Of a stretch of DNA of 36,852 nucleotides, positions 7,769 through 15,635 are shown one piece after another. The translations under genes were made by a program, and so were the position numbers. The stretch spans positions 13,013 through 49,864 of the forward strand of contig PMLO01000058.1 of NCBI GenBank assembly GCA_003158895.1, read 5' to 3'. The notes beneath the pieces are model-generated. The model made no database searches. It was not told the DNA's origin and worked only from the letters and a program-made list of their open reading frames with translations. This stretch comes from Propionibacteriaceae bacterium. Lineage in GTDB: Bacteria > Actinomycetota > Actinomycetes > Propionibacteriales > Propionibacteriaceae. How positions within the stretch are numbered: position 1 is the stretch's first letter; each line of letters opens with the position of its first letter.

Positions 7769-9256
7769 GTGCCAGCAGACGACTTCAGCCTGTCCGATGA
7801 CGACCTCGTACGGCTCCGGGCCGCGCTCCGGGGCTACACGGTCGACGCCGTGGTCGAGGCCATCGGTGACGAGGGCCAGGCCGCTCTCGGTCGCAACCAC
7901 GCCGTCGCAGCGCAACGAGCGCTCGGGCGGCGGGACGACCCGATCGCAGCGCTGACAAGGCTGTTCATACTGCAGGATGCGGTTCCCGACGGCGTCGCGA
8001 GGCAGGCTCTCCCGCTCGAGGCGTTGTTGGCCGCGGGTGTGCTCGAACATGACGGCGATCAGTGGCGGGCGGTCGTGGACATCCGTCCGTACGGGTCCCC
8101 CGACGACGGCGCGGACGGCTGGCTCGTCAGCGATCACGCGGCGACGCTGGACACCGCGCGGGGCGCGCCTCGGGAAGACCACGTCCTCGGGGTCTCTCCG
8201 GCGTCGACCACGCTCGCGCAGCTGACGATCCGCCACCCCATCGGGCGCGCGCTCGACCTCGGCACCGGCTGCGGGGTGCAGTCGCTCCATCTCGCGCGGC
8301 ACGCGCAGTCGATCGTTGCGACCGACCTGAATCCGCGTGCGCTGCGACTCGCTGATCTGGGCCTTCGCCTCAGCGGAGTGAGCGCCGAGCTGAGACTGGG
8401 ATCTCTGTACGAACCGGCCGGCAACGACCCGTACGACCTCATCGTCACCAACCCGCCCTTCGTCATGTCGCCACCGTCATCCGCCCGGCTCACGTACCGC
8501 GAGGGCGACTTCACGGCCGACGGGCTCATGCGAGCGGTCGTCACCGGCGCGGTCGACCACCTGGCGCCTGGTGGCGTCCTTCACGTGCTCGGCAACTGGG
8601 CGCACGTCGCGGGCGGGCCGTGGGATGAACGACTCGGGAACTGGATCACCGACACGGGCTGCGACGCGCTCGTGATCCAGCGAGAGGTCCTCGACCCGTA
8701 CGAGTACGTCGAGATCTGGCTCGCCGATGCCGGGCTCGCGGGGACCCCGGGCTACAAGCAGGCGTACGAGACGTGGCTCGACTACTTCGACCACCTCGGC
8801 ATCACCGGCATCGGCATGGGCTGGATCACGCTCGTCAACGCGGCTCGCGAGGTGCCGGACGTACGGATCGAGGACTGGCCGCACGCGGTCGAGCAGCCGG
8901 TGGGGCCGGCACTCGCCGCGCACTTCGACGCCATCGACCCTGCTCATTGGCGTGATGACAAGGTCCTCGACTACGCCTGGCGGCTCGCCGATGATGTCGT
9001 GCAGGAGACACTCGGCGCCCCCGGCGCTGAGGACCCGACCCACATCGTCCTGCGTCAGCAGCGCGGACTCCGCCGCGCGATCGAGGTCGACACGGCGCTC
9101 GGCGGCGCACTCGGCGCATGCGACGGCGACCTCACCCTCCGCGAGATCCTCGGTGCGATCGCCCAGCTGCTCGATGTGCCGGCGAACGACCTCGTCGCCG
9201 ACGTGCTCCCGCGCTTCCGCCCCCTCGTCGCAGACGCCTGGTTCGCGACCACCTGA
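7769..9256 (+). CDS. Class I SAM-dependent methyltransferase (NPPF type)
   Basis: This 495-aa protein has an N-terminal helical region (~120 aa), a Rossmann methyltransferase core and a long C-terminal extension. Motif I is ALDLGTGCGVQSLHLA and motif IV is IVTNPPFVMSP. An N/D-PP-Y/F motif IV is characteristic of enzymes methylating amide or exocyclic amino nitrogens (HemK/PrmC, RsmC/RlmG and N6-adenine enzymes). The substrate cannot be told from sequence, but rRNA or a release-factor-like protein is plausible. It is divergent from the helicase. The GTG start has GAGAG 7-8 nt upstream. Its stop codon lies at the first base pairs of the 21-bp repeat array. Confidence 0.82.
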   Translation: MPADDFSLSDDDLVRLRAALRGYTVDAVVEAIGDEGQAALGRNHAVAAQRALGRRDDPIAALTRLFILQDAVPDGVARQALPLEALLAAGVLEHDGDQWRAVVDIRPYGSPDDGADGWLVSDHAATLDTARGAPREDHVLGVSPASTTLAQLTIRHPIGRALDLGTGCGVQSLHLARHAQSIVATDLNPRALRLADLGLRLSGVSAELRLGSLYEPAGNDPYDLIVTNPPFVMSPPSSARLTYREGDFTADGLMRAVVTGAVDHLAPGGVLHVLGNWAHVAGGPWDERLGNWITDTGCDALVIQREVLDPYEYVEIWLADAGLAGTPGYKQAYETWLDYFDHLGITGIGMGWITLVNAAREVPDVRIEDWPHAVEQPVGPALAAHFDAIDPAHWRDDKVLDYAWRLADDVVQETLGAPGAEDPTHIVLRQQRGLRRAIEVDTALGGALGACDGDLTLREILGAIAQLLDVPANDLVADVLPRFRPLVADAWFATT

Positions 9257-9548
9257 GGAGAGCACCTGTGCGCGCAAGGAGAGGAAGTATCCGCTCGGGG
9301 AGAGGATCTGTGCGCTGGGAGAGAACCTGTCCGGTCGAAAAGAGCATCTCGTGCACGCGCAAGAGGTCACCAGCTCCTCTCCCGGAGTGGATATCTCCTC
9401 TCCCCGAGTGGATATCTCCTCTCCCCGACTGGATATCTCCTCTCCCCAACACGCATGGGGTGTGTCGCGGGCAGTACGAGGTGTCTCGCGGGCAGTACGA
9501 GGTGTCTCGCCGAGCGGTGCAGGACCTCTCGCCGGGGGGTTTCCTGTC
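9255..9548. repeat. Fourteen-unit 21-bp periodic array with orientation switch, upstream of topA
   Basis: Reading in steps of 21 bp from 9255 gives fourteen consecutive units. Units 1-5 carry a GAGAG core on the + strand (for example GGGGAGAGGATCTGTGCGCTG). Unit 6 is a hinge. Units 7-9 are near-identical in the opposite sense (CCCCGAGTGGATATCTCCTCT, one or two changes). Units 11 and 12 are identical to each other (TCGCGGGCAGTACGAGGTGTC), and their reverse complement (GAGACACCTCGTACTGCCC) matches unit 1 (GAGAGCACCTGTGCGC) apart from small indels. Units 2-3 can pair with units 7-9 over ~30 bp. All six frames across it give 7-residue repeat peptides without homologous look, so it is not treated as coding. 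21 bp is two helical turns. Confidence 0.85.
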
Positions 9549-9576
9549 CGTTCAGATGAGCCCTGAAACGGGGGTT

Positions 9577-9592
9577 TAGACGTTCTGGTCTA
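9577..9592 (+). promoter_or_regulatory. Inverted repeat TAGAC-N6-GTCTA at the topA promoter
   Basis: A perfect 5-bp inverted repeat with a 6-nt spacer lies 35-50 bp upstream of the topA start. It overlaps a possible -10 hexamer TACAGT (9591-9596). No good -35 is visible at the right distance. It is a candidate operator or activator site. Confidence 0.35.
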
Positions 9593-9626
9593 CAGTGACG
9601 ACGTTTCCGTACCCGAAGGAGTGCCA

Positions 9627-12392
9627 GTGGCTGGCCGCCGACTTGTGATCGTGGAGTCGCCTACAAAGGCGACCAAGATCGCTTCGTACCTCGGCGCGGG
9701 CTACGTCGTCGAGTCGAGCCGCGGGCACGTCCGCGACCTGCCGACGAGCGCCGGAGAGGTGCCGGACAAGTACAAGAAGGAGCCCTGGGCTCGTACCGGC
9801 ATCGACGTCGACCACGGCTTCGCCCCCCTCTATGTCGTCACCGCCGACAAGAAGGCGACGATCAAGCTCCTCAAGGCGAGACTGGCTGACGCCGACGAGC
9901 TCCTGCTCGCCACCGACGGTGACCGCGAGGGCGAGGCCATCGCGTGGCACCTGCTGCAGGAGCTCAAGCCGAAGGTCCCGGTCCAGAGGATGGTCTTCCA
10001 CGAGATCACCCCGCAGGCGATCGCGGACGCCGTCGCCAACACCCGCGACCTCGACACCGATCTCGTCGACGCGCAGGAGACCCGCCGGATCCTCGACCGG
10101 CTGTACGGCTACGAGGTCAGCCCGGTCCTGTGGCGCAAGGTGATGCCGCGCCTCTCGGCCGGTCGTGTCCAGTCGGTGGCAACACGACTCGTCGTCGACC
10201 GTGAGCGCGAACGCATCAGCTTCGTCGCCTCCTCGTACTGGGACGTCGACGCCACGCTCGACGCCGGTCCCACGGCCACCCCGAGCACGTTCACGGCCCG
10301 TCTGACGTCCGTTGGCGGTACGAGGGTGGCGCAGGGCCGCGACTTCACCCCAGCAGGCACCATGCGGGGCACGCTGGTCCACCTCGACCAGACCGCCGCC
10401 GAGACCGTCGCCACCGCAATCCGTGGCGCGAAGGTCACTGTGACAAGCGTCGACGCCAAGCCGTACACGCGCCGCCCGTACGCACCGTTCCGCACCACGA
10501 CGCTCCAGCAGGAGGCCGGCCGCAAGCTCGGCTTCACCGCACAGCGGACGATGTCGGTCGCGCAGGACCTGTACGAGGGTGGCTGGATCACCTACATGCG
10601 TACGGACTCCGTGACGCTGTCCGACACCGCGGTCGCCGCGGCGCGCGCCCAGGTGCTCGCCCTGTACGGACCGAGCTACCTCCCGGCGAAGCCCCGCGTC
10701 TACGCGTCGAAGGTCAAGAACGCCCAAGAGGCGCACGAGGCGATCCGTCCCGCCGGCGAGGTCTTCGCGACCCCTGCCGAGACCGGGCTGAACGGCGATC
10801 AGCGCCGACTGTACGAGCTGGTCTGGATGCGTACGGTCGCCTCCCAGATGAACGACGCCACCGGCGAGTCCATGTCCGTACAGATCGCCGCCACCCACGC
10901 CGCAGTGCAGGTGCTTGGCAACCCGATCACCGAGTGCACGCTCACGGCATCCGGCCGTACGATCACGTTCCCGGGCTTCCTCAAGGCGTACGTCGAGGCG
11001 CACGACGACCCCGACGAGACCTCGGACGACTCCCAGGCCCGGCTTCCGCAGCTGGCCGCCGGCAAGGGACTGGACGTTCTCGACGTCGTCCCCGCCGGCC
11101 ATGAGACGCGGCCGCCGGCCCGCTACACCGAGCCGAGCCTCGTGGCCAAGCTCGAGGAGCTCGAGATCGGCCGCCCGAGCACGTACGCGTCGATCCTCCG
11201 TACGATCACCAGCCGCGACTACGTGTTCAAGAAGGGCTCGGCCCTCGTACCGACCTGGCTCGCGTTCGCGGTGACTCGTCTGCTCGAGGAGCATTTCGGA
11301 CACCTCGTCGACTACGCGTTCACCGCCGACATGGAGCAGACGCTCGACGAGATCGCCAACGGCGGCGCCGACCGGAAGGCCGTGCTCAGCGACTTCTACT
11401 TCGGCGGCGCGGGCGAGGGTGCCGACGAGGGCCTCCGTGACGCGGTCTCCGAGCTCGGCGATATCGACGCGCGCGCCCTGTCGAGCTTCCCGGTCCCCGG
11501 AGACCCCGACATCACGATCCGCGTCGGCCGCTACGGCACCTACATCGAGACCACCGACGGGCGCCGCGCGAACGTGGCAGAGGACCTGCCGCCCGACGAG
11601 CTCACCGCCGACCACGCCCACCAGCTGCTCGACGCACCGGTCACGGTTGAACGCGAGCTCGGCACCACCCCCGACACGAACCTGCCGGTCGTCGCGAAGG
11701 ACGGCCGCTACGGCCCGTACGTCACCGAGGTCCTCGGAGAGGACGCCCCGAAGAACGCCAAGGCGCGTACGGGGTCGCTGTTCAAGTCGATGTCGATCGA
11801 CACGGTGACTCTGGAGGACGCGATGCGGCTTCTGAGCCTCCCGCGCACCGTCGGCGAGGCTGACGGCGAGCCGATCACGGCCCAGAACGGCCGCTACGGC
11901 CCGTACCTCAAGAAGGGCGCCGACTCCCGCTCGCTGACGACCGAGGACCAGATCTTCGACGTGACGCTCGACGAGGCCCTCGCGATCTATGCGCAGCCCA
12001 AGCTGCGGGGCCGGGCTGCTGCCGCCGCGCCGCTCAAGGAGCTCGGCAACGACCCCACGACCGGCACGCCGATGGTCGTCAAGAGCGGCCGCTTCGGACC
12101 GTACGTCACCGACGGTACGACCAACGCGACGCTCCGCAAGGACGACGACGTCGACGACCTGACGCCCGAACGCGCCGCCGAGCTGCTCGCCGAGAAGCGC
12201 GCCAAGGGGCCGGCGCCCAAGAAGACGCCAGTGCGTCGTGCGGCTCCGGCGAAGAAGGCAGTCGCGACGAAGGCGGCCGCGCCGAAGACGACCACGGTGA
12301 AGAAGCCGGCGGCCGCGAAGAAGGCCACGACAGCCAAGAAGCCACCCGCCCTCACCGCGCGCACGGTCTCGGCCCGGGCCAAGAAGAGCTGA
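9627..12392 (+). CDS. topA: DNA topoisomerase I (type IA)
   Basis: This 921-aa enzyme relaxes negative supercoils. It begins with a TOPRIM domain (LVIVESPTKATKIASYLG, then ATDGDREGEAIAWHLL). The catalytic tyrosine is in GGWITYMRTDS at about residue 323. The C-terminal region has the actinobacterial layout: four GR(Y/F)G(T/P)Y repeats (RVGRYGTYIE, KDGRYGPYV, QNGRYGPYL, KSGRFGPYV) and a ~60-residue Lys/Ala/Pro-rich basic tail (PAKKAVATKAAAPK) that binds DNA. I start at GTG 9627 because GAAGGAG (9615-9621) lies 5 nt ahead of it and overlaps the tracked GTG at 9621. Only 2 bp separate it from tmk, so the two are an operon. The long antisense ORF on the opposite strand is a shadow. Confidence 0.97.
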   Translation: MAGRRLVIVESPTKATKIASYLGAGYVVESSRGHVRDLPTSAGEVPDKYKKEPWARTGIDVDHGFAPLYVVTADKKATIKLLKARLADADELLLATDGDREGEAIAWHLLQELKPKVPVQRMVFHEITPQAIADAVANTRDLDTDLVDAQETRRILDRLYGYEVSPVLWRKVMPRLSAGRVQSVATRLVVDRERERISFVASSYWDVDATLDAGPTATPSTFTARLTSVGGTRVAQGRDFTPAGTMRGTLVHLDQTAAETVATAIRGAKVTVTSVDAKPYTRRPYAPFRTTTLQQEAGRKLGFTAQRTMSVAQDLYEGGWITYMRTDSVTLSDTAVAAARAQVLALYGPSYLPAKPRVYASKVKNAQEAHEAIRPAGEVFATPAETGLNGDQRRLYELVWMRTVASQMNDATGESMSVQIAATHAAVQVLGNPITECTLTASGRTITFPGFLKAYVEAHDDPDETSDDSQARLPQLAAGKGLDVLDVVPAGHETRPPARYTEPSLVAKLEELEIGRPSTYASILRTITSRDYVFKKGSALVPTWLAFAVTRLLEEHFGHLVDYAFTADMEQTLDEIANGGADRKAVLSDFYFGGAGEGADEGLRDAVSELGDIDARALSSFPVPGDPDITIRVGRYGTYIETTDGRRANVAEDLPPDELTADHAHQLLDAPVTVERELGTTPDTNLPVVAKDGRYGPYVTEVLGEDAPKNAKARTGSLFKSMSIDTVTLEDAMRLLSLPRTVGEADGEPITAQNGRYGPYLKKGADSRSLTTEDQIFDVTLDEALAIYAQPKLRGRAAAAAPLKELGNDPTTGTPMVVKSGRFGPYVTDGTTNATLRKDDDVDDLTPERAAELLAEKRAKGPAPKKTPVRRAAPAKKAVATKAAAPKTTTVKKPAAAKKATTAKKPPALTARTVSARAKKS

Positions 12393-12394
12393 CG

Positions 12395-13072
12395 ATGTCC
12401 GGGCTGTTCGTCGTCCTCGAGGGCGGGGACGGTGCCGGGAAGTCGACGCAGCTCACGCGGCTCGCGGCGTGGTTGCGCGAGGCGGGCCACGAGGTCGTCG
12501 TCACGTACGAACCGGGCGACACACAACTTGGCGCGACGCTCCGGAAGCTGCTGCTCGACCCCGCGTCCGGTGACGTGTCACCCCGCGCCGAGGCTATGCT
12601 GTACGCCGCTGACAAGGCGCAACACGTGTACGAGCTCGTACGTCCCGCGCTCGATGCCGGCAAGGTCGTCGTCTGCGACCGTTACGTGGACTCGATGATC
12701 GCCTACCAGGGCGCGGGCAGGGTGCTGGACGCCGACGAGATCCGCGGCCTGGCCGACTGGGCAACCGGCGGCTTGGTTCCTGACCTCACCGTGGTGCTCG
12801 ACGTTCCCGTGGAACGCGCCGTGGGGGAGAAGGTCGACCTCGACCGCCTCGAAGCGGCCGGTACGGACTTCCACGAGCGCGTCCGCTCGTACTTCCTCGA
12901 CCTCGCCGGCCAGGACCCTTCCCGCTACCTGGTGCTCCCCGGCCGCGAGGACCGCGACACTATTGAGGCCGCGATCAGGGCCCGGCTCGAACCCCTCCTG
13001 CTGCAACCGCAGCTACGCAGGCAGGATTTTCGCGGAACCCTGCACCCACCGAGGGGGGTCGCAAACGCGTGA
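12395..13072 (+). CDS. tmk: Thymidylate kinase
   Basis: This 225-aa dTMP kinase makes dTDP for DNA synthesis. The P-loop is GGDGAGKST; a DRYVDSMIAYQGAGR motif supplies the DR(Y) substrate-binding segment. The usual EPGGT is EPGDT here, a conservative-looking change in the nucleotide loop. Recognisable kinase sequence ends near AIRARLEPLL at about residue 203. The last ~22 residues (QPQLRRQDFRGTLHPPRGVANA) look unlike the family and may be read-through into the junction of the acquired island. In many actinobacteria holB follows tmk; here the next genes are glycan genes. Base composition still matches topA. Confidence 0.93.
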   Translation: MSGLFVVLEGGDGAGKSTQLTRLAAWLREAGHEVVVTYEPGDTQLGATLRKLLLDPASGDVSPRAEAMLYAADKAQHVYELVRPALDAGKVVVCDRYVDSMIAYQGAGRVLDADEIRGLADWATGGLVPDLTVVLDVPVERAVGEKVDLDRLEAAGTDFHERVRSYFLDLAGQDPSRYLVLPGREDRDTIEAAIRARLEPLLLQPQLRRQDFRGTLHPPRGVANA

Positions 13073-13408
13073 TGACAGATCGGTTAAGGTGATCTCGACG
13101 TTGGCGCTGAGGCGTCCGCGTCTTCTGGCCAAAAACTGGTCAGAAGCACACAATCGGAGGTCAACGGTCGCAATGGGTCGTGTCATCATCCTGAAAATGG
13201 GCGATGGGCAGGTCCGCATCGGCTCGGTGGCTGGTCCGACACGCGGCGCAGATAGGGAACCACAGGCGATTCTCGCTGGAGCGATTACCGTCGGTGGTTC
13301 CGCGATGGCCGGCAGTTCGCCTGCGAGGTCCGACTTTGGCGTTGGCGCGCAGCACCTGAGCCAGCGTGGTCCCTTCGCGAGCCGTACATCGAGTGGAGAT
13401 TGATTGCC
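13073..13408 (+). other. 336-bp junction between tmk and the glycan module
   Basis: No convincing gene is seen. A hairpin CTTCTGGCC-AAAAACT-GGTCAGAAG (13122-13146, one mismatch) could end tmk transcription or act in the leader of the next operon. A small ORF (13173-13403) has GGAGG too far upstream and no recognisable sequence. This is where core composition gives way to island composition. Confidence 0.5.
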
Positions 13409-14329
13409 ATGGAAAGAGTCCTGATCACGGGCGTGTCAGGTGTCGCTGGGCGAGCACTCGTGCAAGAGCTGACGGTCTCCGGGTACGAGGTGATCGGCGC
13501 CAACTCAGCACGAGCCGACCTGACACGACGGGACCAGGCCGAGGAGCTCCTCGACGCCATACGGCCAACCTACGTCGTTCACCTCGCAGGGCGGGTGCAC
13601 GGGATCATGGGCAACATCCATTCGCAGGGCCAAGCCTTCTACGACAATATCCAGATCAACACGAATGTTGTCGAGGCGAGCCGCAGAGTCGGCGTCAAGA
13701 AGATCGTCGCCATGGGGTCGACCGCCATCTACTCCGACATTGTTTCGCTGCCGATGCGTGAGGACGACCTCTGGCTCGGAGCACCTCACTATTCTGAGGG
13801 CGGCTACGCCCATGCCAAGCGCGCGATGATCGCTCAGCTTGAGGCATATCGTGAACAGTACGGGATGGACTATTCGTTTGCCGTGTCGACAAATCTGTAC
13901 GGCCCGGGTGACAAGTTCGACGAGGCGCACGGTCATGTGCTCCCTTCGCTCGTGTCGAAAGTCCACCGCGCGCAGACGTTGGGGATACCGCTGGAGGTCT
14001 GGGGCACAGGGACCGTCACACGGGATTTCTTGTACTCGGCAGATGCCGCGTCGGCGATCCGGTTGATTCTCGAGAACTTCTCCGGTGTCATCAACCTTGC
14101 CACCGGGACGTCCGTCACGATCCGCGAGGCGGTCGAGACCCTGGTTCGGGTGGCCGGCTTTGACGGGACGATCAATTGGGACACGTCAAAGCCTGACGGG
14201 CAGCACGCGCGCGCCTACGACGTCTCGCGGCTCAAAGCGCTGGGCTGGGCACCTAAGTTCACGCTGGAGCAAGGGCTCGCCGAGACGTATGAGTGGTACG
14301 CGGACAACTTCTCGACAGCCCGCCGCTAG
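13409..14329 (+). CDS. GDP-L-fucose-synthase-like NAD(P)-dependent epimerase/reductase
   Basis: A 306-aa extended SDR. The N-terminal cofactor motif is ITGVSGVAG. The catalytic YxxxK is in GYAHAKRAM, and the serine site is in AMGSTAIYSD. HLAGRVHGIMGNI and NLYGPGDKFDEAHGHVLPSL are close to the GDP-fucose synthase (Fcl/WcaG) signatures, so the likely substrate is a GDP-4-keto-6-deoxyhexose. The usual partner GDP-mannose 4,6-dehydratase (Gmd) is not in the window, so the exact substrate is open. ATG 13409 is used, since GGAG lies about 10 nt upstream; the tracked TTG at 13400 sits on that site. It is the first gene of a three-gene + strand module with an FkbM methyltransferase and a fused glycosyltransferase. 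Confidence 0.8.
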   Translation: MERVLITGVSGVAGRALVQELTVSGYEVIGANSARADLTRRDQAEELLDAIRPTYVVHLAGRVHGIMGNIHSQGQAFYDNIQINTNVVEASRRVGVKKIVAMGSTAIYSDIVSLPMREDDLWLGAPHYSEGGYAHAKRAMIAQLEAYREQYGMDYSFAVSTNLYGPGDKFDEAHGHVLPSLVSKVHRAQTLGIPLEVWGTGTVTRDFLYSADAASAIRLILENFSGVINLATGTSVTIREAVETLVRVAGFDGTINWDTSKPDGQHARAYDVSRLKALGWAPKFTLEQGLAETYEWYADNFSTARR

Positions 14330-14456
14330 CATGAGCAGCGCCGCCGGGATGGCGAGCCTGAGGCTCGACACGCTGACGCCCACGAGACCCAATCTGATCG
14401 GACGACTGGAGATGAACGTCAGTTCGCCCCCCACGACTCTCCCCGGGAGCAAGTCC

Positions 14457-15635
14457 ATGACTGTGAGATCCTTCGCCCAGAACTTCGAGGACGTGCTGCT
14501 CTGGCGCGCTCTTCGGCACGTAGCCGGCGGACGATACGTCGATGTCGGAGCCGGTCACCCCGAGTACCACTCGGTGACCAAGCTCTTCTACGACGCAGGC
14601 TGGTCGGGGATCAACATCGAACCGCTCCCAGCGCTTGCTGCTGCGCTCACGGTGAAGCGGCCACGCGACGTCAACATCCAGGCCGCTGTCACCTCGCGGG
14701 ACGTCGATTCCGTCGAACTCTCGGTCGTCGACTCGTGGGATGAACTCTCCTCGATCGCGGAAGACCGCGTCGAGGAACTGCGGGCCGAGGGTCGATCTGT
14801 CTCAACGACGACGGTTCCCGTCGTCCGACTGGACGACGTGCTCGCCGCGCACAGCCTGCGCGACGTTCAGTTCCTCAAGATCGACGTCGAGGGCGCCGAG
14901 CTCGACGTCTTGCTGACGCTCGACCTGGCACGGACGCGACCATGGATCATTGTGATCGAGGTCATCTCCGGAAGCGCCGTATCAAGCGCCCGACAAGCGA
15001 TCCGTGACCATCTCGAGCTCCATGACTACGTCCACTCCTACTTCGATGGCCTGAACGACTTCTACGTCGCCGGAGAGTTCGCAGACAACCTGCTCGAGAG
15101 CTTCGCCACACCGGTGAACGTGACCGACGACTTCATCGTCGTCTCAGACACGGATTACGTCATGGTGGATCTCATCGGCGAGAAGCTGGGCATGACGTCC
15201 CCCGTCCAGGCGAGTGAAGCACTGCAGCGGGTCGAGGCCGTCGTACGTGACCGGATCGGATTCGAGTCCCAGTTGCGTGAGCTCGAGACCGAGCTGGCGC
15301 CGGCGGCCGAGGCTGAAAAGACTCGTCACGAGGAGCGAGTGCACGAGCTGGAGACAATCATCAGAGGCTGGCGACTCAAGGCGGAAGCACTCGAGCAGTC
15401 GTCGTTCGAGCGCGAGCGGATGGTGGCTTGGTATGCCGCCGAGGTGGCCAACCTACGGAGGAGCGCGCAGCGTCACGAGGAGGCCACTGCGCGCGCACAC
15501 GCAGAGGACCTCAACGCGCGCGAGATCCAGAACCGTCTTGACGCTGTTCTTGCGAGCAACTCATGGCGCATCACGCTGCCGCTGCGAGCGATCCGCCAGC
15601 CCGGGGCGTACCTCAAGGCATTGAGGCGTCGATGA
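14457..15635 (+). CDS. FkbM family methyltransferase with C-terminal coiled coil
   Basis: This ~392-aa protein starts VRSFAQNFEDVLLWRAL and YVDVGAGHPEYHSVTKLFYDAGW, the usual opening and motif I of FkbM-type SAM methyltransferases in surface-glycan clusters. FLKIDVEGAELDVL is the second signature. Residues ~255-370 are charged and heptad-like (RQLRELETELAPAAEAEKTRHEERVHELE), a predicted coiled coil. The end ASNSWRITLPLRAI is a motif often seen at C-termini of glycan-cluster proteins. It probably O-methylates a sugar in the polymer. ATG 14457 has GGGAG 7 nt upstream and matches the family start; the in-frame ATG at 14331 has no ribosome site. It overlaps the next gene by ATGA. Confidence 0.8.
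   Translation: MTVRSFAQNFEDVLLWRALRHVAGGRYVDVGAGHPEYHSVTKLFYDAGWSGINIEPLPALAAALTVKRPRDVNIQAAVTSRDVDSVELSVVDSWDELSSIAEDRVEELRAEGRSVSTTTVPVVRLDDVLAAHSLRDVQFLKIDVEGAELDVLLTLDLARTRPWIIVIEVISGSAVSSARQAIRDHLELHDYVHSYFDGLNDFYVAGEFADNLLESFATPVNVTDDFIVVSDTDYVMVDLIGEKLGMTSPVQASEALQRVEAVVRDRIGFESQLRELETELAPAAEAEKTRHEERVHELETIIRGWRLKAEALEQSSFERERMVAWYAAEVANLRRSAQRHEEATARAHAEDLNAREIQNRLDAVLASNSWRITLPLRAIRQPGAYLKALRRR

Noticed and set aside
9132-9452. Repeat-peptide ORFs across the 21-bp array (GRGDIHS, PLPEWIS and DISSPR-type heptapeptide repeats)
   Set aside because: All six frames give 7-residue periodic peptides only because the DNA period is a multiple of three. None has a ribosome site or codon bias, and the strand symmetry argues for a DNA/RNA-level element.
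9255-9548. CRISPR array
   Set aside because: The repeats are contiguous without unique spacers, change orientation midway, and there are no cas genes.
9576-11621. 681-aa minus-strand ORF opposite topA
   Set aside because: Shadow of topA caused by high GC; no recognisable domain.
13173-13403. 76-codon ORF between tmk and the first glycan gene
   Set aside because: GGAGG is 13 nt from the ATG, the sequence resembles nothing, and codon third-position bias is weak. Left as part of the junction.
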